From JAEUIT01 sp044220875 (GTDB lineage: Bacteria > Planctomycetota > Phycisphaerae > Phycisphaerales > SM1A02), in contig JBGAQH010000004.1 of the NCBI GenBank assembly GCA_044220875.1, positions 471,109-535,108 on the forward strand: a stretch of DNA of 64,000 bases. The letters are read 5' to 3'. Below are positions 25,668-34,316 of the stretch, piece by piece (within the stretch, counting starts at the first letter, position 1; each line of letters begins with the position of its first letter). The position numbers were made by a program, and so were the translations under genes. Under the pieces are notes generated by a model. That model was not told where the DNA came from. It saw only the letters and a list, made by a program, of their open reading frames with translations, and ran no database searches.

Positions 25668-27029
25668 TTACGGGCAGAGGCCCCACGAGCCGAGGAACTG
25701 GGCGAGATCGGCGCCGTCGACGTTGCCGTTGCCGTCGGCATCGAAGGGGCACTGGTCGGTTCCCCACGCTCCGAGGAGCTGGGCGAGGTCGGCGGCGTCG
25801 ACGACGCCGTTGTTGTCGATGTCGAAGTGGCAATCGCAGAGCGTGTTGCCCTCCGCCGCGCAGATCGCGTCCCACTCCGCCTCGCAGCAGAAGGGATCGG
25901 CCTCGCAGACGACGCGGCAGCAGGTCGCGTCATCGCACCCGGGATTGGCGTGGGCGCAGAAGCAGCTCCCCACCAGCGGACTGCCGCAGCCGGCGCAGAG
26001 CGTGTTCGCCGCGTCCTTGCAGGCGATGTCCCAGCCGGTTTCGCAGCAGCTCGGGTCGGCGGTGCAGACCTGCGAGCAGCAGGTTGCGTCGTCGCAGCCG
26101 GGCGTGGCATGGACAGCAAAGCAGGTCTCGCCGCTCACCGCGCAGGGATCGCAGCCGCATGAGGGGAAGGCGATCGTCTCCGCGGCGCAGAGCGCGTCCC
26201 ACGAGTTCGAGCAGCAGAAGGGATCGACGGCGCAGACCAGCTCGCAGCAGTTCGCGTCGCTACAGAAGGGCGCGGCGTGAGCCACGCAGCACGCGCCGGC
26301 CGCTGGATCGCCGCAGCCATTGCAGAGGCTGCTCGCCTCGCTCACGCAGGTTCCATCCCATTGCGTGCTGCAGCAGAAGGGATCCGCAGCGCAGACCGCG
26401 TCGCAGCAACTGGCATCGGCGCAGCCGGGCGTGCCGACCGTGAAGCAGTTGTGTCCGCTCGGCGGGCAGACGCCGATGATCGTCACGCTGGCGATGCTGC
26501 TCGCGTCGCCGGTGACGTTGAAGCCGCCGAGCAGCACGCGGGTCTGGCCGAAGACGCCGCTCGTCGGCAAGAAGTCGACCGGCGTCGATGGCGTCGTGGT
26601 CAGCGCCAGAAACTGGAGCGTGGTCACCACGAGCTGACCCGGCGCGGGCGGCGCGACGATCTGACCGCCGGGGACGCCGAGCGCGGTGAAGAGCACCATG
26701 CCGTCGGTGAGATTCGCGTTGATGCCGTCGGGGTCGGGCAGGAAGCCGGTGAGGAAGAAGGGCGCGCCGGCGCCGACCTGCGTTGATCCGATCAGGAGCA
26801 TGCGGGTCGGATCCCACGTCACGATCGCATCGAGGGCGTCCCAGGCCTGCCCGAGCGGTCCGGGGGCACTGACCACGATCTTCACGTTGACGATCGATCC
26901 GACCGAGACCGTCTGAGCGAGGGGCGACTGCTTGAGGTCGACGACGCCGGCGGAGGCGATGGGCGTCGCCATCATGAGTGAGGCGACCGCCGATGCGGCG
27001 AGTGAGGATACGGACGAACGGAACTTCAT
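25668..27029 (-). CDS. Exported protein: cohesin-like domain, four cysteine-rich repeats, C-terminal dockerin-like pair
   Basis: The product is 453 aa. The ATG at 27029 is preferred to a GTG four codons upstream because the signal peptide (SSLAASAVASLMMATPIASA) follows it directly. Residues about 28-190 resemble a cohesin-type beta sandwich (VSVGSIVNVKIVVSAPG, IVTWDPTRMLLIGS, GQLVVTTLQFLAL). Residues 195-400 are four repeats of about 45 residues with spacing CxxxHxxPGCxDAxCC, VCxxDPFCC, WDxxCxxE and LCxxC. The C-terminus has DIDNNGVVDAADLAQLLGAW and DADGNGNVDGADLAQFLGSW. The many paired cysteines suggest disulfides in an exported protein. The repeat type is one I know only as an unnamed pattern of environmental bacteria; its role is unknown. 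Confidence 0.88.
   Translation of the reverse strand: MKFRSSVSSLAASAVASLMMATPIASAGVVDLKQSPLAQTVSVGSIVNVKIVVSAPGPLGQAWDALDAIVTWDPTRMLLIGSTQVGAGAPFFLTGFLPDPDGINANLTDGMVLFTALGVPGGQIVAPPAPGQLVVTTLQFLALTTTPSTPVDFLPTSGVFGQTRVLLGGFNVTGDASSIASVTIIGVCPPSGHNCFTVGTPGCADASCCDAVCAADPFCCSTQWDGTCVSEASSLCNGCGDPAAGACCVAHAAPFCSDANCCELVCAVDPFCCSNSWDALCAAETIAFPSCGCDPCAVSGETCFAVHATPGCDDATCCSQVCTADPSCCETGWDIACKDAANTLCAGCGSPLVGSCFCAHANPGCDDATCCRVVCEADPFCCEAEWDAICAAEGNTLCDCHFDIDNNGVVDAADLAQLLGAWGTDQCPFDADGNGNVDGADLAQFLGSWGLCP
25830..26447 (-). repeat. Four tandem cysteine-rich (CC..DPFCC..WD..C) protein repeats
   Basis: Four units of about 45 codons plus short linkers. All keep a CC pair, a VCxxDPxCC core, an invariant WD dipeptide and eight or more cysteines per unit; unit 2 has lost the glycine of PGC and ends PSCGC instead of LCxxC. 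A fifth copy of the same module lies inside the HYR domain of the 27180-29432 product. Confidence 0.85.
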
Positions 27030-27085
27030 GTCAGGTACCACTGGGTTGGGGACTGCCAGCGTTGGGGACTGGCTGCATGGGGTCT

Positions 27086-27112
27086 GGCGGGGAGCACAAC
27101 ACGTCCCCCGCC
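27086..27112. terminator. Hairpin between two exported-protein genes
   Basis: GGCGGGG and CCCCGCC pair with one extra base and a loop of about 12 nt, 68 bp past the stop of the 27180-29432 gene and upstream of the next minus-strand gene. Likely a terminator, though without a T-run. Just beside it, at about 27131-27173, a 20-bp unit ending GCGAAGCGCGTTG is repeated in tandem. Confidence 0.5.
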
Positions 27113-27179
27113 ATGGCTGAGTCTGGGTGATGCCGCCCAGCGAAGCGCGTTGCCGCCGAGCGAAGCGCGTTGCGGACGA

Positions 27180-29432
27180 TCATGGGCGGGCGCCCTTTGA
27201 CGCCGGAGGGCGATGCGAGGGCTCGCCGCGAAGTCGCGTCGAGAGGGTGCTGGGAAGGCCGCGCTCCGCCTCGAAGAGCGCGACGTCGTCGGCGTCGAAG
27301 ATGCCGTCGTGATTGCGATCGACCACCGTGCGGATGCGCGGATCGACCTCGCTGATCGGGAGCGATCGGCGCTGGTCGACGCGTGGCGGCTTCGCCGGAT
27401 CGGGCTCGCCTTCCGACGGCAGCGTGCAGATGCACGAGGAGACGGTGAGGAACTGACTGGTGAGGAGCGAGTAGTCCTCGGCGGAGACGACGCCGTTGAG
27501 GCTGAAGTCGGCGTCGCGCGGCCCCGGGCCGGGGAAGACGAAGGGACAGGGATCGCCGGCATCGGTCGCGCCGAAGGTAAAGACCAGCCACGTGACGTCG
27601 TTGATGTCGACGTCGCCGTCGTTGTCGTCGTCGCCCGGCAGCAGGACGACCTGCGGCGCCGCGACCCACGAGCTTCCGGCATTGCTCAGCGTGACCGTCT
27701 GGCGAAGGCTGTGCTGCTCATCCTTCACGCAGAGCGACGACCAGTCACCGCACGGAATCTCAAGGACGATCGGCCCGCTCACCTGGCCCCCGAGGCCATC
27801 ATTCGTAAAGACGACCGACTCGGTCAGGACGGCGGAGCACTCATCCGTCTGGAATCGCATGCACCGCGTCGCGCTCGGCGCCGTCGCGGAGCCGACCACG
27901 AGCTTCACGTCTACCAGGGCCAGGTTCGTCGGCGTCACCGTGACGGCGAAACTGCAGGCGTCGACGTTGCCGCACGCATCGGTCGCGGTGCAGTGGACGG
28001 TGGTCGTCCCGATCGGAAAGAAGGAGCCGCTCGGCGGCGTGTAGAGAACGTTTGGCGTCGGGTCGCAGGCGTCGGTCGCGGTGACGTTGAAGCTCACCGT
28101 CGCCCCGAGGCAGGGCGACTGCACCGGACCGCAGTGATCGACCGCCTCATCGGCGCAGGCGCTGTCCCAGAAGACGGTGCAGCAGAATGCGTCGATGCCA
28201 CAGACCACGGTTGTGCAATTCGCGTCGCTGCAACCGCCGGTGCCGTGGGCGCTACAGCAGTTGCTGCCGACGCACAGCGGCACGGTGACATCCGCGGCGA
28301 CGGTGATGGAGGGCGGGCAGGCGATCTCCGGCGTCGTGTCGTCGAGGGCGAGCGGTCCGGTCGGGGGCGCGAGCGTCTCGATCGGCGTTCCGAATCGACT
28401 GAGCTCGGAGTGGAAGGCCGGCACCGCCGGATAGCCGCCGAAGCCCAGCGCGGTGGTGCCGCAGTCGTTGAGCACGTCGAAGACCAGCGTCGCCAGCGGC
28501 GCGTTGCCGGTCGCCGATGGCGCGAACGGGGCGCTTGAGCCATCGAGGCGCAGGCGTCCCGGCGCCCACTCGACGTTGGCGGGCGAGGGCGCGCCGAAGT
28601 TCACGATGTGCAGCGGAAAGGGCGACGCGGCGTAGGAGCTCAGGTCGTCGCGGTAGACAAGCGCAGCGCTGTCGAACTCGACAAACGCCTGGAAGCCGCT
28701 CGCGCCCGGCGCGACGACGTCGCGCATCCACAGCGCGACGGCGAGCTGATGGCCCGGCTCGGAGGGGAACGCGTCGTTGCCGCACGCTCCGCCCTCGAGG
28801 GTGAGCTTCGGTTCGGCGACCGTGCCCTCGACGGCGATGTCGGCGACCGCGAATCCGAAGTACCCGTTTGCGACGTTGTCGACGCTGTCGAAACCGAATC
28901 GAAGCTGGACGGTCGAGCCGGCCCACGCGGAGAGATCGACGGCGGCACTCTGCCAACCGGCGTTCTCAAGGAGCTCCGTCGGCGCGCCGCACTGCAGGTC
29001 CGCAACCACCGTCGCGGTGCCGAAGCCATCGTCGGAGACGAGCACCGTCGCCAAGTCCCAGACGCAGCCGCTTCCCTCGTTGCCGACGCGGTAATCAAAC
29101 CGGAGCGTGACCGGCGCGACGACGCCGGTCAGGTCGATCGTCGGCGAGTCGGCGTTGCCCGCGACGGCGAAGGGAGTCGCATAGGTGCAGGTCGCGTCCT
29201 GTCCGAAGTAGAGGCCGCAGCCCGGGTGCGACGGCGCACAACCGCTGAGGGATGCGACATGCCAGAGGCTTCCGGAGGTGAACGTGAAGCCGCCGCTCGT
29301 GCAGCCGGCGAAGTCCTCGGCGTAGGCCGTGGTCGTGCTCGCCGACGCGCTCATCGAAATCGCCGCGGCCGCGCAGGCGGAAAGGGGCCGCCGCCATGCG
29401 CCGCGTGACGCGAAATGGGACATCAATGTCAT
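27180..29432 (-). CDS. Exported protein with cohesin-like domain, HYR domain carrying an inserted cysteine-rich repeat, and dockerin-like loops
   Basis: The product is 750 aa. The ATG at 29432 has GAGG about 9 nt upstream and is followed by a signal peptide (LSACAAAAISMSASASTTTAYA). The N-terminal part is a jelly-roll-like domain (VTLRFDYRVGNEGSGC, WAGSTVQLRFGFDSVDN). A cohesin-like domain follows (PKLTLEGGACGN, GHQLAVALWMRDV, GFQAFVEFDSAALVYRDD, APLATLVFDV). A HYR domain opens IACPPSITVAADVTVPL, is broken by one CC-WD cysteine-rich repeat of about 50 residues (28130-28280), and resumes VSFNVTATDAC and ACGNVDACSF. Then come RCMRFQTDEC, CGDWSSLCVKDEQH and three calcium loops (DDDNDGDVDINDVTWLV, DFSLNGVVSAEDYSLL, DRNHDGIFDADDVALFE). 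It shares architecture with the 22857-25532 product. Confidence 0.9.
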   Translation of the reverse strand: MTLMSHFASRGAWRRPLSACAAAAISMSASASTTTAYAEDFAGCTSGGFTFTSGSLWHVASLSGCAPSHPGCGLYFGQDATCTYATPFAVAGNADSPTIDLTGVVAPVTLRFDYRVGNEGSGCVWDLATVLVSDDGFGTATVVADLQCGAPTELLENAGWQSAAVDLSAWAGSTVQLRFGFDSVDNVANGYFGFAVADIAVEGTVAEPKLTLEGGACGNDAFPSEPGHQLAVALWMRDVVAPGASGFQAFVEFDSAALVYRDDLSSYAASPFPLHIVNFGAPSPANVEWAPGRLRLDGSSAPFAPSATGNAPLATLVFDVLNDCGTTALGFGGYPAVPAFHSELSRFGTPIETLAPPTGPLALDDTTPEIACPPSITVAADVTVPLCVGSNCCSAHGTGGCSDANCTTVVCGIDAFCCTVFWDSACADEAVDHCGPVQSPCLGATVSFNVTATDACDPTPNVLYTPPSGSFFPIGTTTVHCTATDACGNVDACSFAVTVTPTNLALVDVKLVVGSATAPSATRCMRFQTDECSAVLTESVVFTNDGLGGQVSGPIVLEIPCGDWSSLCVKDEQHSLRQTVTLSNAGSSWVAAPQVVLLPGDDDNDGDVDINDVTWLVFTFGATDAGDPCPFVFPGPGPRDADFSLNGVVSAEDYSLLTSQFLTVSSCICTLPSEGEPDPAKPPRVDQRRSLPISEVDPRIRTVVDRNHDGIFDADDVALFEAERGLPSTLSTRLRGEPSHRPPASKGARP

Positions 29433-30653
29433 GAACCAAACCTCGGGAGGAAGGCACACGAAGGCAGCGGCGCGACGGGAAGCGCGTTGGGGCCGCGTGC
29501 GGGACATGGATTCCGTGAATCGTTCACCGACCGTGGCATTGGCCACGGCCGATCGCGCATCGCACGCATCGCCGGGCATCGCGTGAAGGCGCGGCGCGAA
29601 CGGCGGTTCCGCGACGGAGACAGGCTCCGTCGAAGTGCTGCGGGCGCATGACGCCCGGTTCATGATGATCCAACCGCCCGACGAGGATCCACGCACGAAT
29701 GGCGCATCGCATTCGCGGCGACCACAGGGCAAGCGACGGCGCATCACGTGGACGCGACCGATCTGCTCGCCCGAGTTCGCCGGAAACGCTCTGCCAGGTC
29801 GGTCCCCCGCGGAACCGCAGCCGGAATCCCAGCGTGCAATGGCGCTGGAAAACACGCTGAAACGCGAGTCGGGGGCCGCACTGCCGCCGCGACCCGTGTC
29901 GCGCGACAACCCCAACTGCGGCAACCTCCGAAGTGTCGTGGCTCGACGCCATCACTGGCGTCGAATCCCCCTTGCTACGTGTTGATACAGGTTGAAACCG
30001 TTCGAGATCGCATGCGTGACCGCCGAACGCAAGTCACGCCTCTCTTCATCGCCACTCTACTCGTGCGACGGCGATTGTCAATTGGCGTAAGGCGTATCGC
30101 GATGAAGTTCCTTCATCATATCGCTTCGCTTCTTGCCATCGCAGTGCAATAGCAGACAGTCGGGCCGCCGCACGATGAAGCCTCCGCATCGTGCGACTCC
30201 ATCGATATGAACGCGGGGCTCCATGAGCACGCGCTGACGCAGCGAGGGAACGCAATTGCCTGGATGCGCCAAATCGCTGTCGGCCCATGGCTTCCCGCGC
30301 ACTTCCTGAACGACGCGTATGCGCGACGAACGGCACCAACGGTGCAATCCCGCAAACGATCGCGATGCCGATGAACTGAAGTTCACGAATGCTGCGCTCG
30401 GTCGACGCGATTGCGTCATTGGTGTCACCATTCGCTCACTCGCCGGTGCGATCGCGTCAATCCGGAGTTCATGGCGTTCGAAGTCCGCGCCAGCGTCCGA
30501 CCGCCGGACGGCGGCCCGCAGTGCCGTCAAGGGCTGTTGCGCTACGAGCCCGTGTGCGTTGCGCAATCCCTCCGCTCAACGTGAATTGCCGCCAAGTGCT
30601 CGTTGACGAAGCGGCTTCGAACGGCCCCCGCCCCGCAGTACCATCGGTGTGTC
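29433..30653. other. Gene-free 1.2-kb stretch rich in perfect hairpins
   Basis: No frame here looks coding on either strand. Perfect inverted repeats read by eye: 29531-29548 (CCGTGGC, 7 bp), 29612-29632 (CGACGGAG, 8 bp), 29641-29657 (CGGGCG, 6 bp), 29897-29908 (TGTCGCGCGACA), 29943-29964 (TCGACGCCA-TCAC-TGGCGTCGA, 9 bp), 30014-30039 (GCGTGAC, 7 bp), 30101-30117 (GATGAAG-TTC-CTTCATC), 30170-30194 (GCACGATG, 8 bp), 30333-30345 (GCACC), 30372-30385 (TGAACT) and 30494-30510 (CGTCCG). It separates the exported-protein island from metabolic genes and must contain promoters for the divergent neighbours. Confidence 0.7.
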
Positions 30654-32609
30654 ATGAGCCCGTCCGCCACGCCGCGCGAGTGCCTCGGTCGACTCCTTCA
30701 CCTGAGGGACGACTGCGTGGCATTCGAACAGGCCCACGCTGCAATCCTTGACGACATTCGTCAGGCCCGCCCCGAGCACGCCGCCAGCGCGAGGAATCTC
30801 GTCCATTACCTCGCATTGCGTCGCCACGACCTCCGCGACCTGCACGCGCCGCTTGCCGCTCTGGCGCTCTCGTCGCTCGGGCGGATCGAGCCCCATGTGC
30901 TCGAGAATCTGCTCGGCGTCATCGGCCACCTCGAGCGGGCCTGCGGGCAACGCTCCGAGGAGTTCGGCGGCGAGGCACCGCTCTCGCTCCATGAAGCCCG
31001 CCACATCCTCGATGCCCGGACCGAGGCACTGCTTGGCTCGGCCTGCGGCGGGCCTGGATCACAGCCATCGGTTTCACAGGAGTCTCCGCCGGCGCACAGC
31101 CCGCCCGGCTCCATTCCCAGCGGTCCCATCGCCCCCGTCCACATCATGGTCACGCTGCCCTCCGATGCGGCGTCCGATCCCGAACTCGCCCGGGCCCTGA
31201 TCGACGCCGGCATGACCTGCGCCCGGATCAACACCGCCCACGATGGCCCCGAGGCCTGGGCCCGCATGTGCGATCACGTGCGCCGCGCAGCGGCGGCACG
31301 CGAACGCGAGGGTCGCGGCTCGTGCAGGATCCTGATGGATCTCGCCGGCCCGAAGCTCAGGACAGGCCCGATCGTGCCTGGCCCCGAGGTCGTGCGCTGC
31401 AAGCCGGCCCGCGATCCGCTTGGCTGGGTCCTCCGCGATGCACTGGTGACCCTTCGACCGCACGACACAGCCGTCGCCCGATCCGGCAGCATCCCGGTGC
31501 CGCGGGCCTGGCTCGCGGCACTCGAGGCCGGCGATGCGATCGAGCTCATCGACACCCGCGAGCGGCGTCGCGTGCTGCATGTCGAGCGGGTCGAGGAGAT
31601 CGCAGGCGAGCTCGCCGCGTACGCGCGATCCGACCGCACCGTGTACATCGCGTCGGGCACGCCGCTTCGCCTTCTGAAGCCGGGCAGCCGTGTCCGCGAC
31701 GCCGCCGTCGGTCGCCTCCCGGCCAAGCCACAGGCGATCACGGTGCGAGCGGGCGACCTCCTGCACCTGTCCCTGACCGAGCGGATCGGACGACCCGCGT
31801 CTGCCGACTGTCCCGTCGCGGTCCTCACCACGACCTTGCCCGAGGCCTTCGCCCGAGCCCACGTCGGCGAGCCGGTATGGATCGACGACGGCGTCGTCGG
31901 CGCCGTCATCGAAGGGATTTCGGCCGAGAGGATTGACCTTCGCATCACCCACGCATCACCGGAGGGCGATCGCATCCTCGAGGACAAGGGCATCAATCTG
32001 CCCGAGACCGACATTCCCGTGCATGGCATCACGCCGCGCGATCTCGAAGTGCTGCCGATCGCGGCGCGCTGCGCCGATCTCGTCGGCATGTCCTTCGTGC
32101 GCGACGCCGCCGATGTGCATGAACTTCGTCGGCGACTGGACGAGCAGGGCGGCGAGCGGATCGGAACGGTGCTCAAGATCGAGACCCGGCGGGCCTTCGA
32201 CAACCTGCCCAACCTCCTGCTCGCGGGGCTGCGCGGGCCGAGCGTCGGGGTGATGATCGCCCGCGGCGATCTCGCCGTCGAAGTCGGCTACGAACGGCTC
32301 GCTGAAGTCCAGGAGGAGATCCTCTGGCTCTGCGAAGCGGCGCACCTGCCGGTGATCTGGGCCACGCAGGTGCTCGAGACGATGGCCAAGACCGGACGAC
32401 CGTCGCGGGCGGAAGTCACCGACGCGGCGATGGGCGAACGGGCCGAGTGCGTCATGCTCAACAAGGGGCCCCACATCGTCGGGGCGGTGCGATTCCTCAA
32501 CGGCCTCATGAACCGCATGCAGACCCATCAGTCGAAGAAGCGCCCGATCCTCCGGGCCCTCAACGTCGCCCGCCGCTTCGGCGAAGCGGCGGGTTCGACG
32601 CGGTCGTGA
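30654..32609 (+). CDS. Pyruvate kinase, short non-canonical type with N-terminal extension
   Basis: The product is 651 aa and should convert phosphoenolpyruvate and ADP to pyruvate and ATP. The ATG at 30654 lies 9 nt after a TACCAT box. An N-terminal extension of about 155 residues (RECLGRLLHLRDDCVAFE...) precedes the catalytic barrel. Barrel motifs: IMVTLPSDAA, ARINTAHDG, MDLAGPKLRTG, DKGINLPETDIP, LVGMSFVRDAADV, LKIETRRAFDNL (lysine-glutamate pair) and MIARGDLAVEVGYERLAEVQEEI. The sequence ends soon after the barrel, so the usual C-terminal allosteric domain is absent. This matches a known variant family of pyruvate kinase-like proteins. Reduced allosteric control is inferred from the missing domain. 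Confidence 0.88.
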   Translation: MSPSATPRECLGRLLHLRDDCVAFEQAHAAILDDIRQARPEHAASARNLVHYLALRRHDLRDLHAPLAALALSSLGRIEPHVLENLLGVIGHLERACGQRSEEFGGEAPLSLHEARHILDARTEALLGSACGGPGSQPSVSQESPPAHSPPGSIPSGPIAPVHIMVTLPSDAASDPELARALIDAGMTCARINTAHDGPEAWARMCDHVRRAAAAREREGRGSCRILMDLAGPKLRTGPIVPGPEVVRCKPARDPLGWVLRDALVTLRPHDTAVARSGSIPVPRAWLAALEAGDAIELIDTRERRRVLHVERVEEIAGELAAYARSDRTVYIASGTPLRLLKPGSRVRDAAVGRLPAKPQAITVRAGDLLHLSLTERIGRPASADCPVAVLTTTLPEAFARAHVGEPVWIDDGVVGAVIEGISAERIDLRITHASPEGDRILEDKGINLPETDIPVHGITPRDLEVLPIAARCADLVGMSFVRDAADVHELRRRLDEQGGERIGTVLKIETRRAFDNLPNLLLAGLRGPSVGVMIARGDLAVEVGYERLAEVQEEILWLCEAAHLPVIWATQVLETMAKTGRPSRAEVTDAAMGERAECVMLNKGPHIVGAVRFLNGLMNRMQTHQSKKRPILRALNVARRFGEAAGSTRS

Positions 32610-32642
32610 CGTGGGAGGCGGGACTTCGGCCGATCCGTGGCC

Positions 32643-33998
32643 TCACCGGCCGCCGACGGTCATCGGCACGCCCGTCGCGACGTAACTCGGCTTCACCCGC
32701 TTCTCGAACTCGCTGCGGAACTTGTTCACGATCGTGCGGACCGCGAAGTTGTTGCCGTCGGCGAGACCGCAGATCGTCGTACCGGGGGTCAGGCCCATCG
32801 AGCCGGCGATTTCGAGGGTGAGATCGAGGTCGTTCGTCGTGCCTTCGCCGCGCTCGATCTTCGTGATGAGCTTGAGCATCCACCCCGAGCCTTCGCGGCA
32901 GGGCGTGCACTGGCCGCAGCTTTCGTTCTTGAAGAAGCGGGCGAGGTTCCGGGCGACGGCCACCATGTCGGTGTCCTCGTCGAAGACCGTCGGGCAGGCG
33001 GTGCCGAGGCCGAGGACGTCGTACTTGCGGCCGATGTCGAAGTCGAGCTCGGCGTCGTACTGGTCCGTGCCGAGGACGCCCATGCTGACGCCGCCGGCGA
33101 TCGCTCCCTTGAACTTCTTGCCGTTGCGCATGCCGCCGCAGTACTGCTCGACGAGCTTGCGGAGCGGGATGCCGAGGTCGCACTCGAAGACGCCCGGGCG
33201 CTGCACGTGTCCGGAGACGCCCATGAGCTTCGGGCCGTAGCTCGGCGGACCGCCGACGCTCGACTCGCAGCCGCAGCCCTTCCACCACGCGACGCCCTTG
33301 TCGACGATCGGGCCGACGGCGGCGAGCGTCTCGACGTTGTTGATGATCGTCGGCCGGCCGAAGAGGCCCTTGACCGCCGGGAAGGGCGGCTTGATGCGCG
33401 GCCAGCCGCGCTTGCCCTCGATCGCCTCGAGGAGGCCCGTTTCCTCACCGCAGACATACGCCCCGGCCCCGCGGTGGAGGTAGCACTCGACCTTGAAGTT
33501 CGACGCGCCGTTCAGCAGTCCCTTGCCGCCGAAGATCCCCTTCGCGTATGCCTCGTCGATCGCCCGCTGCATCACCTTCGCCTGATGGTGATATTCGCCG
33601 CGGATGAAGAAGAAGGCCGTGTCGAGCTGGCAGGCATAGCAGGCGATCGCGATGCCTTCGAGGATCTGGTGCGGATCGAAGTCGACGAGGAGGCGATCCT
33701 TGAAGGTGCCCGGCTCGGCCTCGTCGCAGTTGATGCAGAGGTAGCGGGTCTTGCCGTCGGGCGGCGGGAGGAAGGTCCACTTGAGCCCCGCGGGGAAGCC
33801 GGCGCCGCCGCGGCCGCGGAGGTTCGCGTCCTTGACGAGGTTCACGACCTCGCCCGGCTGCATCGCCAGCGCCTTGCGAAGCGTCTCGTAGCCGCCGGTC
33901 GACATGAACTGGTCAATGCCCACCGTTCGGCGGTTCTTCGGATCGCCCCACGGGAAGGTGGGGATGCGCTTGGTCAGGACTGGTTCGGTGAGGGGCAT
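32643..33998 (-). CDS. nuoF: NADH-quinone oxidoreductase subunit F
   Basis: The product is 451 aa, the normal length. It binds NADH and FMN and carries the N3 [4Fe-4S] cluster of respiratory complex I on the cytoplasmic side. Visible motifs: FMN-binding GRGGAGFPAGLKW near 62-74, the glycine-rich GAGAYVCGEETGLLEAIEG, and the cluster motif ESCGQCTPCREGSG near 357-370, with a later cysteine in TTICGLADG. The start overlaps the end of the small upstream gene by 25 bp. It is last in the order nuoD, nuoE, small protein, nuoF and converges on the pyruvate kinase gene with a gap of only 33 bp. Confidence 0.97.
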   Translation of the reverse strand: MPLTEPVLTKRIPTFPWGDPKNRRTVGIDQFMSTGGYETLRKALAMQPGEVVNLVKDANLRGRGGAGFPAGLKWTFLPPPDGKTRYLCINCDEAEPGTFKDRLLVDFDPHQILEGIAIACYACQLDTAFFFIRGEYHHQAKVMQRAIDEAYAKGIFGGKGLLNGASNFKVECYLHRGAGAYVCGEETGLLEAIEGKRGWPRIKPPFPAVKGLFGRPTIINNVETLAAVGPIVDKGVAWWKGCGCESSVGGPPSYGPKLMGVSGHVQRPGVFECDLGIPLRKLVEQYCGGMRNGKKFKGAIAGGVSMGVLGTDQYDAELDFDIGRKYDVLGLGTACPTVFDEDTDMVAVARNLARFFKNESCGQCTPCREGSGWMLKLITKIERGEGTTNDLDLTLEIAGSMGLTPGTTICGLADGNNFAVRTIVNKFRSEFEKRVKPSYVATGVPMTVGGR

Positions 33999-34309
33999 GG
34001 AGGGTCGTCCTTGGTCGCTTCGGGGGGCGCTTCGGTGCGCCCGTCTGATGGCCCGTCTGATGGCCTGTCTGCTGGCTGGTCGTTCGGCTGGTTCGCGGTC
34101 GGCGGCACCTGTCCGGGCCGCAGCTCAACTTCTTCAATCACGGTTCGCCGGAGGATCACGCCGTCGTCGCGTCGCGTCTCTTCGACCGTCCGCTTCACTT
34201 CCCGAACGGCGCTGGGGGGCTTGGTGGGATCGGTCTTGATGCCGTGGGCGATGTGGCCGAAGAACTCGCCCAATGACCGCATGATCGACTTGGGGCGTTC
34301 GTCGGCCAA
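33974..34309 (-). CDS. Small uncharacterised protein between nuoE and nuoF
   Basis: The product is 111 aa. It begins 7 bp after the nuoE stop and overlaps the nuoF start by 25 bp, so it is embedded in the operon. The N-terminal half is ordered (SLGEFFGHIAHGIKTDP, then VREVKRTVEETRRDDGVILRRTVIEEVEL). The C-terminal third is low-complexity (DQPADRPSDGPSDGR), encoded by a short tandem repeat at about 34040-34090. No signal peptide or membrane segment. No family recognised. The position suggests a complex I accessory or assembly role, but this is inference. Confidence 0.7.
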   Translation of the reverse strand: MADERPKSIMRSLGEFFGHIAHGIKTDPTKPPSAVREVKRTVEETRRDDGVILRRTVIEEVELRPGQVPPTANQPNDQPADRPSDGPSDGRTEAPPEATKDDPPCPSPNQS

Positions 34310-34316
34310 GGGTGAC

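Noticed and set aside
29433..30653. tRNA genes or small ORFs in the hairpin-rich gap
   Set aside because: No GGTTCRANNC T-arm with a matching acceptor stem was seen, and the frames present have no coding character.
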